From assembly GCA_038043285.1 (NCBI GenBank), contig JBBTCJ010000049.1, positions 1 through 7,621 on the forward strand: a stretch of DNA of 7,621 nt. Direction: 5' to 3'. A program made the position numbers and the translations under genes. How positions within the stretch are numbered: the stretch's first letter is position 1; each line of letters opens with the position of its first letter. Below are positions 7,247 to 7,621 of this stretch, piece after piece. Below the pieces are notes generated by a model. The model did no database searches. It had not been told where the DNA came from and saw only the letters and a program-made list of their open reading frames with translations. Source of the DNA: JBBTCJ01 sp038043285. Its GTDB lineage: Bacteria > Planctomycetota > Phycisphaerae > UBA1845.

Positions 7247-7369
7247 CTAAAATCTTTCGCCGGGATGAAGGGCACGCCGGGAACCTTCGACGGATGCCGC
7301 AGCCGATGATTCTTCGTGCTCCGCCGGCGACGAGGATCGGTGCACGCGCGTGACGCCACGCGTACGCAC
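7247..7369 (-). CDS. Possible 40-residue ORF with GTG start (very weak candidate)
   Basis: On the minus strand TGGAGG precedes a GTG (7369-7367) by 5 nt, and the frame runs to TAG 7249-7247. An in-frame ATG lies just upstream at 7381. The peptide is Arg/Ser/Ala/Glu-rich, as random GC-rich DNA would give, and resembles nothing I know. It is listed only because its ribosome binding site is good. Confidence 0.12.
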   Translation of the reverse strand: MRTRGVTRVHRSSSPAEHEESSAAASVEGSRRALHPGERF

Positions 7370-7534
7370 GAATTCCTCCATTAATACAATCGTGGTTGGG
7401 GGCTCCGTATGTACGCGCACCGCAAGATTTTTTTTTCAGACCAGGTTCCTGGCCCCATTCAGGACAGGCTCAGGAGCGGGTAACGGACGGCGTGGCGCGC
7501 CCGATTTGAAAGTGCCTAAGGGCGTGCAGAAAGC

Positions 7535-7550
7535 TCACAAGCCTTTGTGA
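7535..7550 (-). terminator. Possible weak hairpin terminator after tRNA-Val
   Basis: A perfect 6-bp stem (tcacaa / ttgtga) with a 4-nt loop lies 19 bp beyond the tRNA 3' end in the direction of transcription. It is followed by GCTTTCT, only a weak U-rich tail, and the stem is AT-rich. It could be a terminator or a 3' processing structure. Confidence 0.3.
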
Positions 7551-7569
7551 CGACGAGGGTTACGACGAC

Positions 7570-7621
7570 TGGGCGATACAGGACTTGAACCTGTGACCTC
7601 CTGCGTGTAAGGCAGGCGCTC
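7570..7621 (-). tRNA. tRNA-Val (anticodon UAC), 5' part beyond the right edge
   Basis: The minus strand shows the last 52 nt of a tRNA: the 3' half of the D stem (GAGC, 7618-7621), a 5-bp anticodon stem CCTGC/GCAGG, loop CTTACAC with anticodon TAC (7607-7609), a 5-nt variable loop, a T arm ACAGG-TTCAAGT-CCTGT (7578-7594), the acceptor strand ATCGCCC and discriminator A at 7570. It reads GUA and, by wobble, other Val codons. CCA is not encoded (the next bases are GTC), so it must be added by the tRNA nucleotidyltransferase. The 5' acceptor strand, expected to be GGGCGAT, lies outside the window. Confidence 0.96.

Larger units (their letters stand above)
7059..7569. other. 511-bp region between tRNA-Val and the cysteine-rich gene
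   Basis: No gene here is well supported; two small minus-strand frames are listed separately at low confidence. The region should hold the promoter of the downstream minus-strand genes, but I cannot point to a convincing -35/-10 pair. A minus-strand TATTAAT near 7380-7386 has no good -35 partner. It also contains a run of nine T (7428-7436) beside a short inverted repeat, ccagg-tt-cctgg (7441-7452). The T run lies on the wrong side for a minus-strand terminator. Confidence 0.6.

Noticed and set aside
7350..7550. Plus-strand open frame of 66 codons near the tRNA
   Set aside because: It has no ribosome binding site, includes the homopolymer T run as a Phe stretch, and resembles nothing known.

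Overview
This is a GC-rich bacterial window in which every gene I can support lies on the minus strand. In transcription order, from the right edge to the left, these are: the 3' two-thirds of a tRNA-Val(UAC) cut by the right edge; about 510 bp with no confident gene; a 455-residue secreted, cysteine-rich protein of unknown function (7058 to 5691); a 146-bp spacer; and a very large reading frame that opens at 5544 and runs without a stop to the left edge.

The large frame encodes at least 1,848 residues, and its C-terminus is outside the window. In order it shows: an N-terminal region interrupted by a 10-N assembly gap; seven repeats of about 62-72 residues, each with an [LIV]-[YVF]-x-[GA]-G-x-F strand (LYVGGNF type) and most followed by an IARW/IAKL-type strand, which I read as a seven-bladed beta-propeller; a thrombospondin type 3-like calcium-binding stretch of four Asp/Gly/Cys units; and about 1,200 residues with roughly 30 YD/RHS motifs (YDGLGRV, YDAFGRR, YDVAGRL and similar). 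It is an RHS/YD-repeat protein with an extracellular, probably calcium-loaded, propeller and TSP3 front end. Any RHS core closure motif and variable C-terminal domain would lie beyond position 1 and cannot be judged here.

The cysteine-rich gene directly upstream also looks exported and is co-directional, so the two may form a small surface or secreted operon. No sequence feature proves this.

Secreted proteins joining propeller, TSP3 or dockerin-like and YD repeats, together with a tRNA gene lacking an encoded CCA, fit a Planctomycetota-like or similar large-genome environmental bacterium. That placement is a guess from protein style. No CRISPR array, insertion sequence, phage gene or rRNA is visible. 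The numerous plus-strand open frames between 1 and 5500 are shadows of the large minus-strand gene.
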